A DNA stretch of 64,000 nucleotides from Streptococcus thoraltensis DSM 12221 (GCF_000380145.1 NZ_KB904609.1:1-64000), one strand, 5' to 3'; shown: positions 1-8,605, numbered from the stretch's first letter. A program made the numbers and translations. Notes: generated from the letters alone by a model not told the origin.

Positions 1-246
1 GGAACCTTTACCAGCTAGATAGTCTTGAACAGCTTGTTCTTTTAACTCAGACGAATAGTGTTTCCGAGTTCGACTCTCCCTAAGACCGTCGATTCCGAAC
101 TTCTCATATTTCATTTTCCAAGACTGGATTGTTTGATCATCGACCTGATATTGTTTACTGAGTTGGGTAAGCGACTGTTCTTGGTTAAGTAGTAAGCGAA
201 CAACTTCTAATTTTTCTTCTACTGATTTTGGACTTCTTTTGGACAT
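1..246 (-). CDS. IS3-family transposase OrfA, helix-turn-helix protein (partial)
   Basis: An open frame begins at an ATG (246-244) and stays open to the window edge, giving at least 82 residues. It starts MSKRSPKSVEEKLEVVRLLL and contains a helix-turn-helix around QSLTQLSKQYQVDDQTIQSW, followed by KMKYEKFGIDGLRES. That pattern is typical of the first open reading frame of IS3/IS150-type elements, which binds the terminal repeats and is fused to OrfB by programmed frameshifting. No internal stop is seen in the visible part. Whether the element is complete beyond the left edge cannot be judged. Confidence 0.75.
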   Translation of the reverse strand, partial: MSKRSPKSVEEKLEVVRLLLNQEQSLTQLSKQYQVDDQTIQSWKMKYEKFGIDGLRESRTRKHYSSELKEQAVQDYLAGKGS

Positions 247-340
247 AGGAAAACTCCCCTTATAGTTTCGAGTGAATTTTTATTTTTTCACTGTCTACTA
301 TATGGGGAGTATATCATAATAGAATTAGGAGTGTTTTCTT

Positions 341-715
341 ATGGTCAAAAAAGCACATTCTCTAGAAACAAAACTATGCTGTATTGAAATGAAAAAATCA
401 GGTAAGTCGACTAAGGTGATTATGGAAACCTTAGGAATCAAAAATAAAAGTCAAGTTAGAACATGGTGGAGCTGGTACAAAAACGATGAACTGCACCGTT
501 TCCACCAACCAGTTGTTTTGGCTTGTTTGACCCACTTATCAAAGACTGAAGGTGTTAAATCCTATTCTTTGATAAGCTCGCTACGTTTCATACCTGCATT
601 GCGAAAGGTCAACGATTTGTTGTTTAAAATCATTTGTGAATTGACGACGTACTTTTCTAGACATAAATTTCTCCTGTTTTTGATTACTATAGAACACTTT
701 ATAAATTCTGTCTAG
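341..715 (+). pseudogene. Truncated IS3-family transposase OrfA
   Basis: The frame starts with ATG at 341 after AGGAGTG and reads MVKKAHSLETKLCCIEMKKS, then a helix-turn-helix with IMETLGIKNKSQVRTWWSWY and ELHRFHQPV. This is the N-terminal part of an IS3-type OrfA, a DNA-binding transposase subunit. After about residue 57 (near 513) the translation stops resembling a transposase because the DNA there is the antisense of another decayed orfA. The remaining roughly 65 residues are therefore read-through of foreign sequence. The gene is broken by fusion to a second insertion-sequence fragment and should be inactive. Confidence 0.7.
509..664 (-). pseudogene. Decayed transposase OrfA fragment
   Basis: Reading the minus strand from the ATG at 664-662 (after an AGGAG-type site) gives MSRKVRRQFTNDFKQQIVDL, typical of another transposase OrfA family. 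The frame is then lost by a small indel. In the shifted frame it continues AGMKRSELIKE, a TAG stop, and DLTPSVFDKWVKQAKTT, the usual helix-turn-helix region. One frameshift and one nonsense change show it is dead. It ends at the junction with the plus-strand orfA fragment near 513. Confidence 0.65.
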
Positions 716-831
716 TTTAGTGTAACCGATTCAACAAATGGTAGAAATGAGCCTTATTTCATTGTCCATTTGACAGGGAGCTGCTCAGTTCCGTCGAACT
801 TTTCTTCACTACTAATCTTAGTATGTTTATT

Positions 832-1767
832 TTATTTTTTTGATTGTTGTTTAAAGGTTTTCGCCTCTTCTTCAGTTGCAAGCACAAAGTGACCTGGTGT
901 TATTTCATGCATGGTGCGCTCTTGCCCATCTAATTCTGCTGTTGAATCATATACTTGGTGCACACGCTCTCGTTCTTTTTCAGGATCTGGTTCTGGGATA
1001 GCTGATAAAAGACTCTTAGTATATGGGTGGATTGGGTTATTATAGACATCCTCCGAAGTTCCAATTTCCAACATTTTCCCCCAATGCATAACACCGATGC
1101 GATCTGAGATATATTTTACCATTGATAAATCATGGGCAATAAAGAGGTAGGTCAGCCCCCGCTCATGTTGCAATTTTTGCATTAAGTTGACAACTTGAGC
1201 TTGAATAGAAACATCCAAAGCAGATATGGGCTCGTCCGCAATGATAAACTTAGGTTCGACAGCAAGCGCCCGGGCAATGCCAATACGTTGGCGCTGTCCA
1301 CCTGAAAATTCGTGTGGATAACGTGTCAAGTGATCTTTGTTCAAGCCAACTAAATCTAAGAGATGCTGAACTTTTTCATCACGTTGCGTTTTGGAGGAAA
1401 CCAGTTTATGAATATCTAATCCCTCAGCAACAATATCACGAATTTTCATACGTCCATTAAGACTGGCCTGTGGGTCCTGAAAAATCATTTGAGCTTGTTT
1501 CCGGAAACTATGCTGATCCTTACCTTTAAGGTGTGAGACCTTTTCTCCATTAAAGATAATGTCACCTTCATTAATATCATAAAGCTTCAAGATAGCGCGA
1601 CCAACTGTCGTTTTACCTGAACCAGATTCACCAACCAATCCGAAGACCTCGCCTTCATAGATATCAAAACTAACATTATTGATAGCTTTAACTTCATTGG
1701 ATTTCCCTTTATTAAATGTGAGGGAAACATTTTTTAATTCCACTAATTTTTTTCTGGTGTTTTCCAT
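832..1767 (-). CDS. oppF: Oligopeptide ABC transporter ATP-binding protein OppF
   Basis: OppF is one of two ATPases that power oligopeptide import through OppBC at the cytoplasmic membrane. The 311-residue protein shows Walker A (GESGSGKT, about 46-53), the ABC signature FSGGQ (about 155-159) and Walker B FIIADE (about 175-180). The C-terminal region (HPYTKSLLSAIPEPDP) is the oligopeptide/dipeptide extension specific to this transporter class. It is the last gene of the minus-strand oppABCDF operon; its ATG overlaps the oppD stop codon by one base (TAATG), implying translational coupling. Imported peptides supply amino acids and, in streptococci, can carry signalling pheromones to cytoplasmic Rgg regulators; the second role is family knowledge, not visible here. 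Confidence 0.93.
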   Translation of the reverse strand: MENTRKKLVELKNVSLTFNKGKSNEVKAINNVSFDIYEGEVFGLVGESGSGKTTVGRAILKLYDINEGDIIFNGEKVSHLKGKDQHSFRKQAQMIFQDPQASLNGRMKIRDIVAEGLDIHKLVSSKTQRDEKVQHLLDLVGLNKDHLTRYPHEFSGGQRQRIGIARALAVEPKFIIADEPISALDVSIQAQVVNLMQKLQHERGLTYLFIAHDLSMVKYISDRIGVMHWGKMLEIGTSEDVYNNPIHPYTKSLLSAIPEPDPEKERERVHQVYDSTAELDGQERTMHEITPGHFVLATEEEAKTFKQQSKK

Positions 1768-2813
1768 TAGTTAGGCCCTCCATTTTTTTCTTGCCATTTA
1801 GCCCAGCGTTTTAGTATTTGCGGTGGAGGCGTTACTTCAGGAGCCCTTTCATCCAATAGCCACGTTGCTGCATAGTGTGTATCTGACACCTTAAACATTG
1901 GTGGTTCTTCTTCATGGTCAATGTCCAAAGCAAATTCATTACGTGCGGCAAAGGCATCCCCTTTTGGGGGATTCAACAAATCAGGGGGCGTTCCTGGAAT
2001 TGACTGAAGTGCACCCGCAGCTGTATCAGTAGTAGGCATTGAATTCAATAGCCCCCAAGTATAAGGATGTTGTGGATTATAGAAGACTTCATCAACAGTA
2101 CCATACTCAACGATTTTACCTGCATACATAACTGCAACACGATCAGCCATACCAGCAACAACACCCAGATCATGAGTGATAAAAATAATAGAACTTGACG
2201 TTTTTTGTTGAATATCTTTCATCAAGTTCAAGATTTGAGCTTGGATGGTCACATCAAGTGCTGTTGTTGGTTCATCAGCAATCAGAATTTCAGGCTCGCC
2301 AGCTAACGCAACAGCGATTACTGCACGCTGCCGCATACCACCTGACCATTGGTGTGGATAATCATTAATATGCTCTTCCGCATTTGGGATACCAACACTC
2401 TTCATTAGCTCAAGCGCACGATCCAACGCTTCCTTTTTGGGAACTTTCTCATGCAGCATAATCGGTTCAGCAATTTGCATACCAATTTTCATCGTTGGAT
2501 CAAGACTTGTCATCGGATCTTGGAAAATCATGGCAATTTCATTGCCACGAATTTTAACCCAATCTTCCTCTTTCAAATCATTGAGATTACGGTTTTTAAA
2601 AAGAATATCACCAGAAATTTCAGCATTTTTTGCTGACAATCCCATAAGAGTTTTAGTGGTTACAGATTTACCCGAACCAGACTCACCTACAATTGCAAGA
2701 GTTTCACCTTTTTTTAGTTCAAAGTTAACTTCACGAATTGCTTTGACTTCACCAGCATAAGTATGGAAATCAACATGAAGATTTTTAACTTCTAAGATAT
2801 TTTCTTGTATCAT
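1767..2813 (-). CDS. oppD: Oligopeptide ABC transporter ATP-binding protein OppD
   Basis: OppD is the second ATPase of the oligopeptide importer. Near the N-terminus is Walker A GESGSGKS. Further on are the signature WSGGMRQR, Walker [13 protein letters not shown] and the oligopeptide-specific C-terminal extension ([12 protein letters not shown]). Two in-frame ATGs lie close together; I place the start at 2813 because the purine-rich site AAAGGGGG is about 8 bases upstream of it, whereas the ATG at 2819 sits almost on top of that site. Full length from 2819 would be 350 residues, close to the usual size. It follows oppC by about 14 bases and overlaps oppF by one base. Confidence 0.92.
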   Translation of the reverse strand: MIQENILEVKNLHVDFHTYAGEVKAIREVNFELKKGETLAIVGESGSGKSVTTKTLMGLSAKNAEISGDILFKNRNLNDLKEEDWVKIRGNEIAMIFQDPMTSLDPTMKIGMQIAEPIMLHEKVPKKEALDRALELMKSVGIPNAEEHINDYPHQWSGGMRQRAVIAVALAGEPEILIADEPTTALDVTIQAQILNLMKDIQQKTSSSIIFITHDLGVVAGMADRVAVMYAGKIVEYGTVDEVFYNPQHPYTWGLLNSMPTTDTAAGALQSIPGTPPDLLNPPKGDAFAARNEFALDIDHEEEPPMFKVSDTHYAATWLLDERAPEVTPPPQILKRWAKWQEKNGGPN

Positions 2814-2827
2814 ACTCATTTCCCCCT

Positions 2828-3859
2828 TTAGTCGTTACTTGATTTTGGATCGAATGCATCACGTAAACCATCACCAAGCAAGATAAATGCTAAGGAAATG
2901 ATAACAAGAGCAAGAGCTGGAAGTAATACTTGATATGGATAATATTGCAAGTTTTCTTGGGCATCTGAAATCAATGATCCAAGTGAAGCTGTTGGGGGTT
3001 TAACACCGAGGTTAATCGCAGATAGAACCGCTTCGTACATAATCGCACTCGGGACGGTCATCATAATTTGAACAATGATAATTCCTGAAATATTGGGTAA
3101 AATGTGTTTGAATGCTATTTTACCACCAGTTTCACCAAGGGAACGAGCTGCAAGAACAAATTCACGTTCACGATAAGAAAGCGTTAGATTGCGTACTTGG
3201 CGGGCCATTGAGGTCCAACCAACAAGACCGATTGAAATAATGATTGAAAGAATTCCATTCCCAAGCAAAAGACCAAGCATAGTAACAATAACCAAGTTTG
3301 GAATTGATGATACAACCTCAATAATACGTTGCATCACTGTATCGACTTTTCCACCAACATAACCTGAAATCAAACCATAAGTTACCCCGATAATGAGGTC
3401 AATGGCAGTAGCGGCCAAGGCTACCAAAAGTGAGATACGAACACCTACGATGATGCGTTTACCTAAACTACGACCAAGGGTGTCCGTTCCTAGGGCAAAC
3501 TTTTTATCTTCTGGAACACCTTGATCTGCGTACGCATCATTAGCTTCTGTATTTCCAGAGTAAACAATCTCACCATTCCAAAATGGTAAGTTGTCGCTAA
3601 TTTTAGGTGGTAAATTTCGATAGATGGTAACTTCCTTTGAATTAAAAGAATTTGCATCTTTTTGCTTCACAAACAAAGTTGAAGTTAGAGAAAAAACCAT
3701 CAAAAGGACAAGAAACCACATTGCCACAACTGCTAATTTATTTTTTTTAAGTCGACGCCAAGCATCCTGAAAGAAGGATAGTGCTGGCTTTTCAATTTTT
3801 TCTTGAGTACTAGATGATCCAGCACCAACAAGTTTGAATGTTTGATGTTTGTCTGCCAT
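2828..3859 (-). CDS. oppC: Oligopeptide ABC transporter permease OppC
   Basis: OppC is an inner-membrane permease subunit that forms the translocation channel with OppB. The protein has an N-terminal cytoplasmic stretch, one membrane segment near VVAMWFLVLLMVFSLTS, an extracellular domain, then the binding-protein-dependent transport domain with the EAA-type loop (REREFVLAARSLGETGGKIAFKHILPN, quoted in two parts: REREFVLAARSLG and KIAFKHILPN). The frame could extend to 3898, but the start at 3859 is better: AAGGAGAG lies just upstream and the protein then begins MADKHQTFKL (343 residues). The gene lies 10 bases downstream of oppB. Confidence 0.92.
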   Translation of the reverse strand: MADKHQTFKLVGAGSSSTQEKIEKPALSFFQDAWRRLKKNKLAVVAMWFLVLLMVFSLTSTLFVKQKDANSFNSKEVTIYRNLPPKISDNLPFWNGEIVYSGNTEANDAYADQGVPEDKKFALGTDTLGRSLGKRIIVGVRISLLVALAATAIDLIIGVTYGLISGYVGGKVDTVMQRIIEVVSSIPNLVIVTMLGLLLGNGILSIIISIGLVGWTSMARQVRNLTLSYREREFVLAARSLGETGGKIAFKHILPNISGIIIVQIMMTVPSAIMYEAVLSAINLGVKPPTASLGSLISDAQENLQYYPYQVLLPALALVIISLAFILLGDGLRDAFDPKSSND

Positions 3860-3869
3860 TTTACTCTCC

Positions 3870-4784
3870 TTACTGCAAGCGAACGCGAGGATCAACAATA
3901 CTAATGATGATATCTGTCGCTAAAATAGCTACCATTAACATTACAGAGTAGACAATTGTTGTTCCCATAATAACTGGGTAGTCTTTTGTCGGAATTGCTG
4001 TAACGAATAATTGACCAATACCTGGGATAGAGAATATTCTTTCCATCAAGGCTGAACCAGTTAAGACACCTGCAGCCAGTGGCCCCACCAAGGTCAATAC
4101 TGGAATCATTGAATTACGATAGGCATGTTTGTTTGTTACTTGACGAACAGTCAAACCTTTAGCGCGAGCCAATTGAATATAGTCAGAGTTCAAAGTTTCG
4201 ATCATCTCACTACGGAAGAAGCGAGTCACTTGAGCAAAAATTGGGATTGCTAAACCTAATGTAGGTAAAACAGATTGTGCAAATGTTCCCCAGCCAGAAA
4301 GTGGCAACAATTGCCATTTAAATCCTAAGTAATCAAGAAGCAAAAGACCAATAATGAAAGAAGGCACTGAGATCCCCATTGTTGAAACAATACTAAGAAA
4401 GCCATCAATTTTATTATTCTTATTACGAGCAGAAATAGCCCCCACAACTAGTCCACTACCAATACCTATTATTAGAGCTTGTAGACCAAGTTGAACAGAT
4501 ACACCAAGTCTTTGGCTAAGCATACGTGACACAGGCTGGTTGATTGATTGATAGCTTGTCCCAAAATCTCCTTGTAAAATATCAAAAAGATATTTTACAT
4601 ATTGTTGCCAAACTGGTTTATCAAGCCCATATTGTTTATTCATCAAAGCAATCATCTCATCTGTCAAGCGGGGGTTGTTATAGGGTGTTCCTGGCATTAC
4701 CTGCATGAGGAAGAAAGAAAGCGTAATTACAACCCATAAGGTTATCAAAAGTATGGCCAGGCGTTTTAGAATGTATTTTATCAT
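3870..4784 (-). CDS. oppB: Oligopeptide ABC transporter permease OppB
   Basis: OppB is the partner permease of OppC. The 304-residue sequence begins MIKYILKRLAILLITLWVV (a first membrane segment), then has the conserved PGTPY motif after helix 1, an EAA loop around SDYIQLARAKGLTVRQV and further membrane segments to DPRVRLQ at the C-terminus. Its length matches the classical roughly 305-residue OppB rather than the roughly 500-residue AmiC-type permease common in many streptococci, so this operon is of the classical Opp type. The start is preceded by AAAGGAA. It is separated from oppA by 112 bp holding two hairpins, which should lower its expression relative to oppA. Confidence 0.92.
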   Translation of the reverse strand: MIKYILKRLAILLITLWVVITLSFFLMQVMPGTPYNNPRLTDEMIALMNKQYGLDKPVWQQYVKYLFDILQGDFGTSYQSINQPVSRMLSQRLGVSVQLGLQALIIGIGSGLVVGAISARNKNNKIDGFLSIVSTMGISVPSFIIGLLLLDYLGFKWQLLPLSGWGTFAQSVLPTLGLAIPIFAQVTRFFRSEMIETLNSDYIQLARAKGLTVRQVTNKHAYRNSMIPVLTLVGPLAAGVLTGSALMERIFSIPGIGQLFVTAIPTKDYPVIMGTTIVYSVMLMVAILATDIIISIVDPRVRLQ

Positions 4785-4802
4785 AATAGTTCCTTTTTTC
4801 TT

Positions 4803-4845
4803 TTGCTTTTATTGCAGGAAAAACTTTTTCCTGCAATAAAAGCAA
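4803..4845 (-). terminator. Perfect 21-bp hairpin in the oppA-oppB spacer
   Basis: Bases 4803-4823 and 4825-4845 are exact inverted repeats around a single central base (core GCAGGAAAAA/TTTTTCCTGC). In the opp transcript the stem is followed by an A-rich, not U-rich, stretch, so it may stabilise or process mRNA, or act as an anti-terminator, rather than terminate. It shares five bases (4841-4845) with the next hairpin, so the two cannot both form completely. Confidence 0.8.
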
Positions 4846-4869
4846 GAATTGGAAATTCCAATTCTTGCT
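4841..4869 (-). terminator. Attenuator-like hairpin directly after oppA
   Basis: A perfect 14-bp inverted repeat (4841-4854 with 4856-4869) lies 27 bases past the oppA stop codon. In the minus-strand transcript it is followed by TTTATT, so it can act as a partial terminator and keep oppA mRNA in excess over oppBCDF. It overlaps the longer hairpin at 4803-4845. Confidence 0.75.
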
Positions 4870-4896
4870 GCTATTTAGTCATTCTAGTTATCTAAA

Positions 4897-6555
4897 TTAT
4901 TTTTTATAAGCATGTGTAAAGTCAGTTGTCAAACCAGTTGAATTTCGAACAAGACCCTTGATAGCTGGGTTTTGTAATGACTCTGTGCTACGGAAATACA
5001 ATGGATTATAGTAAGCATGGTCATAAAGTGCTTTCTCAGCAGTTTTGTAATTATCAGCTGCAGCTTTTTTATCTAAAGCATTTTTACCAATTGCTTCTTC
5101 ATATGCCTTATCATACTCTTCACTTGTGAATTTACCGTAGTTATATGAGGCATCAGATGTGAACATTCCATAGAATGTTGATCCTTCCGGATAATCACCA
5201 CCCCAAAGGGCTATAGCAACTTCAAAGTTTTGATTCTTCGTATCCTCTAAACGTTGTTTGAATGGTACAAATTTTTCTTCAACGGTCAACCCTGGAAGAT
5301 CATCTTCCCAAGTTGTTTTTAAATAATCCAACGTATTTTTTGCAATTGGAGAGTCTGCATCAGATGTAACAGTAATTGTTAGTTTATCTTCTCCAATCTC
5401 CTTTAAGCCAGCTTCAAACAATCTTTTAGCTTCTTTAGCATTATATGAGTAACCCGGAGCAACATGTTTAGCTAAATCTGTGCCATCTTCTAATGTTGCT
5501 AATCCGGTAGGCGCTAATGCAGTTGCTGGTTTTGAGCCTGTATCAACCGCTGCTTTTACAACTCCATCACGATTTGTTGCAAGGTTCAAAGCCTTACGGA
5601 TATTTTCATTTGCTAAGGCTTTAACTTCACCGGTTTGGTTATAAACCATATATGCTGATGTCGCTTCTGGTACAGTTACAAGTTCTTTACTATTTTTATT
5701 AGCATTATAGATTGCTGTTGTACCTGAGATATTAGCTGCATCTAAGTCACCTTGTTTATACATTTGTACAGCCGTATCTGGTTTTTTAACAACTTGAATG
5801 TTTACCGTTTCAGTTTTTACATTTTTAGCATTCCAGTAGTTTTTATTTTTAACAAGTTTGAATTTGTTATTAGATCCATTCCAGCCTTCAACTTTATATG
5901 GTCCAGAATAAAGTTGTGACTCAGAATTTGTTCCATAGTCTTTTCCTGTTTTTTCAACAAACTCTTTCTTCTGAGGCATGAAGTTTGTAAAAGCGAGATA
6001 CTCCATGAACTGAGGTGTCGGGCTTGTCAAAGTAAAAATAATCTTGTTCCCATCAGCTTTAACACCAAGTTTATTCAAATCTTTTTCGTCACCTGCATTG
6101 ATTTTGTCAGCATTTTCAAGATGTGATTCTGCTGCAAGGTAAGCGTACTCAGAAGCTGTTTTAGGATCTACAATACGTTGCCATGAATAAACGAAGTCTT
6201 CCGCAGTCAAATCACTTCCATCTGACCATTTAAGTCCATCACGAAGGGTCGCTGTGTAAGTGAGACCATCCTCAGATACTTCAACTTTTTTAGCCAAGTC
6301 TGGCTCTGTACCACCTTTACCGTCAAGACGAAGCAGGTTGCTACCTGAGTTACCTATCGCTATATTTGAATAGGTATCTGTATTCTTAGATAAGTCCAAT
6401 GTGTTGATTTCAGTTGGAATAGACCAATTGATAACACTCTTATCTGAATTTGATGATGACTTTCCACCACCACAAGCGACTAATACAGCTGTTGATGTCA
6501 GAGCAACCGCCCCTAAACCAACACGCTTCCAATTTGATTTTGAAAACATTGACAT
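4897..6555 (-). CDS. oppA: Oligopeptide-binding lipoprotein OppA
   Basis: OppA is the extracellular solute-binding lipoprotein that captures oligopeptides for OppBCDF. The N-terminus is a lipoprotein signal peptide (KRVGLGAVALTSTAVLVAC), with lipidation expected at Cys28. The mature part is a family 5 extracellular solute-binding protein (INWSIPTEINTLDLSKNTDT; GLTYTATLRDGLKWSDGSDL; a typical AEDFVYSWQRI segment). The length of 552 residues is normal. I start it at 6555, because AGGAGG lies seven bases upstream; the longer frame to 6579 would put that site inside the gene. First gene of the opp operon, transcribed from its own promoter at about 6597 and followed by tandem hairpins. Confidence 0.93.
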   Translation of the reverse strand: MSMFSKSNWKRVGLGAVALTSTAVLVACGGGKSSSNSDKSVINWSIPTEINTLDLSKNTDTYSNIAIGNSGSNLLRLDGKGGTEPDLAKKVEVSEDGLTYTATLRDGLKWSDGSDLTAEDFVYSWQRIVDPKTASEYAYLAAESHLENADKINAGDEKDLNKLGVKADGNKIIFTLTSPTPQFMEYLAFTNFMPQKKEFVEKTGKDYGTNSESQLYSGPYKVEGWNGSNNKFKLVKNKNYWNAKNVKTETVNIQVVKKPDTAVQMYKQGDLDAANISGTTAIYNANKNSKELVTVPEATSAYMVYNQTGEVKALANENIRKALNLATNRDGVVKAAVDTGSKPATALAPTGLATLEDGTDLAKHVAPGYSYNAKEAKRLFEAGLKEIGEDKLTITVTSDADSPIAKNTLDYLKTTWEDDLPGLTVEEKFVPFKQRLEDTKNQNFEVAIALWGGDYPEGSTFYGMFTSDASYNYGKFTSEEYDKAYEEAIGKNALDKKAAADNYKTAEKALYDHAYYNPLYFRSTESLQNPAIKGLVRNSTGLTTDFTHAYKK

Positions 6556-6596
6556 ACGATGTCCTCCTATGCGAAGCAATTCTTTCTATAGGGGGT

Positions 6597-6602
6597 ATTA
6601 TA
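6597..6602 (-). promoter_or_regulatory. oppA promoter -10 with adjacent cre-like sequence
   Basis: The minus strand reads TATGTTATAATACC, an extended -10 about 42 bases upstream of the oppA ATG. Just behind it, 6622-6635 holds GGAAAGCGCTATTT, whose core AAAGCGCT resembles a catabolite-responsive element, although the half-site on one side is poor. The same 170-bp divergent region carries the dacA promoter. Confidence 0.55.
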
Positions 6603-6670
6603 ACATAAATTGACTAAAAATGGAAAGCGCTATTTAAAAAAATTTTTCTGAATTTTTGGCTTTTCAGTTA

Positions 6671-6679
6671 TGTTATAAT
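6671..6679 (+). promoter_or_regulatory. dacA extended -10 promoter
   Basis: TGTTATAAT has a consensus TATAAT (6674-6679) with the upstream TG of an extended -10 element. It lies 50 bases before the dacA ATG and points away from opp. Confidence 0.65.
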
Positions 6680-6728
6680 GTTTAGGTAATTAAAAAATAT
6701 AGGTTTTCGACGTTCTTGGAGACAAAAA

Positions 6729-7961
6729 ATGAAAAAATTAATCATTCTTCTGTGTATCTTATTAGCTTCACTTCTAACCTCAGATGCAACCGCAGATGAA
6801 TTCAAGGCTAAGGCTGAGCATGCTATCGCTGTTGAAGCAAATACTGGTAAAATTTTATATGAGAAAGATGCGACAACTCCAGATGCCATTGCTTCTATTA
6901 CTAAAATTTTAACTGTTTATATGGTTTATCAAGAAATTGACAAGGGCAATTTGACTTGGGATACCGAAGTTGAGATTTCTGATTATCCTTATCAGTTGAC
7001 TGTCAATCCAGAAGCTAGTAATGTCCCTATGGAAGCTAGGAAATATAAAGTTAGAGATTTGGTAAATGCTTCAATGATAGCCAGTGCTAATAGCGCAGCG
7101 ATTGCTCTTGCAGAGCATATCGGAGGTAGTGAGCCAAAATTTGTTGATATGATGTCTCAACAATTAAAGGATTGGGGCATTAAAGACGCCAAGTTAGTTA
7201 ATGCTTCTGGACTCAATAATGAAGTCTTGGGCGATCATATTTATCCTGGTTCTAAAAAAACCGACGAAAATATCATGAGTGCAAAGGATGTTGCCATTAT
7301 TACACAGCATATCATCAAGGACTATCCTAACCTCATTAAAGTCAGCCAACAAGGAAGTGCTGATTTCGATGGTAGCTTGATGACAACCCATAATTATATG
7401 TTAGAAGATATGCCCTACTACCGTTCTAGTGTTGATGGCTTAAAAACTGGAACCACGAAAAAATCCGGCGCTTCTTTCGTAGCAACTTCTACTGAAAATG
7501 GGATGCGTATCATCACTGTCGTTTTAGACGCTGAGAATGCTGAGAAAGATGAGTTAGCTCGGTTTAAAGCAACAAATGAGATTTTAGATTATATTCTTGC
7601 TAATTATGAGAAAAAGACTATTTTGAAAAAAGGGCAAACAGTTGATGATAGCAAGGTTTCTGTTCGTGACGGAAAGGTAAAAACAGTCAAAACTATTGCA
7701 GCCAAAGACCTGACTATCATTCGTCCGATTAACCAAAAATCGAAGATTATTTTTCAATCTAATCAAAACGAATTGACTGCGCCTGTACAAAGTAAGACCA
7801 AGGTCGGCAACTTTATTTTCAAAGATAAGAATCTTGTCGGAGATGGCTATTTGGGTAATCTTCCAAGAGTGGCTGCTGAAACCAAAACGCCAGTTGAACG
7901 AAGTTTCTTCTTAAAGGTTTGGTGGAATCATTTTGTTACTTATGTCAATGAACATTTATAA
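6729..7961 (+). CDS. dacA: D-alanyl-D-alanine carboxypeptidase (PBP3/DacA type)
   Basis: A serine-type carboxypeptidase that removes the terminal D-alanine from peptidoglycan pentapeptides, limiting cross-linking at the cell surface. The N-terminus is a secretion signal (MKKLIILLCILLASLLTSDA) cleaved near TADE. Active-site motifs are all present: SxxK as SITK (56-59), SxN as SAN (119-121) and KTG (239-241). The C-terminus has the beta-rich second domain and ends in an amphipathic stretch (SFFLKVWWNHFVTYV) suited to lying on the membrane. Length 410 is normal for the family. The start follows a TTGGAG site. It is monocistronic, divergent from oppA. Confidence 0.94.
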   Translation: MKKLIILLCILLASLLTSDATADEFKAKAEHAIAVEANTGKILYEKDATTPDAIASITKILTVYMVYQEIDKGNLTWDTEVEISDYPYQLTVNPEASNVPMEARKYKVRDLVNASMIASANSAAIALAEHIGGSEPKFVDMMSQQLKDWGIKDAKLVNASGLNNEVLGDHIYPGSKKTDENIMSAKDVAIITQHIIKDYPNLIKVSQQGSADFDGSLMTTHNYMLEDMPYYRSSVDGLKTGTTKKSGASFVATSTENGMRIITVVLDAENAEKDELARFKATNEILDYILANYEKKTILKKGQTVDDSKVSVRDGKVKTVKTIAAKDLTIIRPINQKSKIIFQSNQNELTAPVQSKTKVGNFIFKDKNLVGDGYLGNLPRVAAETKTPVERSFFLKVWWNHFVTYVNEHL

Positions 7962-8035
7962 GCAGAATAGGTGTGAAAGCAATGTGATAGTTACAACTAT
8001 ACATAGCATGTGATAAACCTTGATTAATTTTTCAT
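7956..8035 (-). other. Possible relic of a tiny hydrophobic peptide gene
   Basis: On the minus strand AAAGGAGG is followed eight bases later by an ATG at 8035. The ATG frame stops after three codons, but adding one A to its A run would open a 26-residue hydrophobic peptide containing VYHMLCIVVTITLLSHLF and ending on the dacA stop region. The perfect ribosome site in front of an otherwise empty region is suggestive of a small membrane peptide, toxin or signal peptide gene. It may equally be chance. No homologue is recognised. Confidence 0.2.
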
Positions 8036-8152
8036 GTGAGATACCTCCTTTGTGATTATGATAGAGTGACGGGGAAAACATTTCTATCTTATCATTTTAG
8101 GAGGATTTTTTATACCACGCTAGAAACTCTACAGAACCACTAACACCTCTAG

Positions 8153-8363
8153 TATAGCCTTTTGAATTAACCTTGATACGCGGTCACTTTCGAACTTGCC
8201 GTATTCATACTCTTCGAAAATCAAAAGCAGACCTTATTGACTTGATTTCATGAACTTCAGTTCTATCGGCTATCTGTGTCGCTTAGTCTGCTTTTGATTT
8301 TCATTGAGTATAAGCAATGTCCGCGTCTCAGTTCCTTGTCTAAAAGTTAAGTCATTTGACTAT
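8153..8363. repeat. Family B miniature element (B1) interrupted by a family A element
   Basis: The left half of a B element (TATAG...AATTAACCTTGATAC...CTTGCC) runs to about 8206 and the right half (GTCCGCGTCTCAGTTCC... to TTTGACTAT) resumes after 8311. The 105 bp between them is a family A element. Removing it restores a normal B element of about 106 bp. Confidence 0.8.
8207..8311 (-). repeat. Family A RUP-like miniature element A1 (nested in B1)
   Basis: Bounded by ATACTCTTCGAAAATCAAA and TTTGATTTTCATTGAGTAT, imperfect terminal inverted repeats matching the ends I recall for the pneumococcal RUP repeat. Its orientation is opposite to that of the A element nested in B2 at 18450. No coding capacity. 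Confidence 0.8.
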
Positions 8364-8604
8364 CGTTTTCGGAAGACAAAAAAGGCAATCGCAAGTAGCT
8401 TCAACGAAACCGCATGTAATCGCCACTACGCATCGTCTCATTCGAACGATACATTTTATCCCAAAAATCACAAAATAAGGTGTTCTTTTGGCACGCCCTT
8501 ATGACGCTATCAAACCATCAAAACAGTACAGTTACACTGCTTTTACTACTGGATTGTGAGATAATAACGCTTTAAAGCCTTAATAGGCTTGACAAATAGT
8601 AGAA
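8364..8604. other. Intergenic stretch without recognisable gene
   Basis: Between the nested repeat and the suf terminator I see only a short plus-strand frame that begins inside the repeat and has no ribosome site or recognisable sequence. Confidence 0.5.
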
Positions 8605-8605
8605 A

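Larger units (their letters stand above)
1..720. mobile_element. Cluster of IS3-type insertion-sequence remnants
   Basis: Three different transposase orfA pieces lie within 720 bp: a minus-strand one running off the left edge, a plus-strand one starting at 341 whose similarity stops near 513, and a minus-strand decayed one from 664 to about 509. The second and third are joined tail to tail at about 509-514, with no complete orfB visible. This is an accumulation point for insertion sequences downstream of the opp operon (oppF ends at 832). Naming the elements needs a database search. Confidence 0.8.

Noticed and set aside
8304..8504. 66-codon plus-strand frame next to the nested repeat
   Set aside because: It starts inside the repeat, has no ribosome site and no protein-like pattern.
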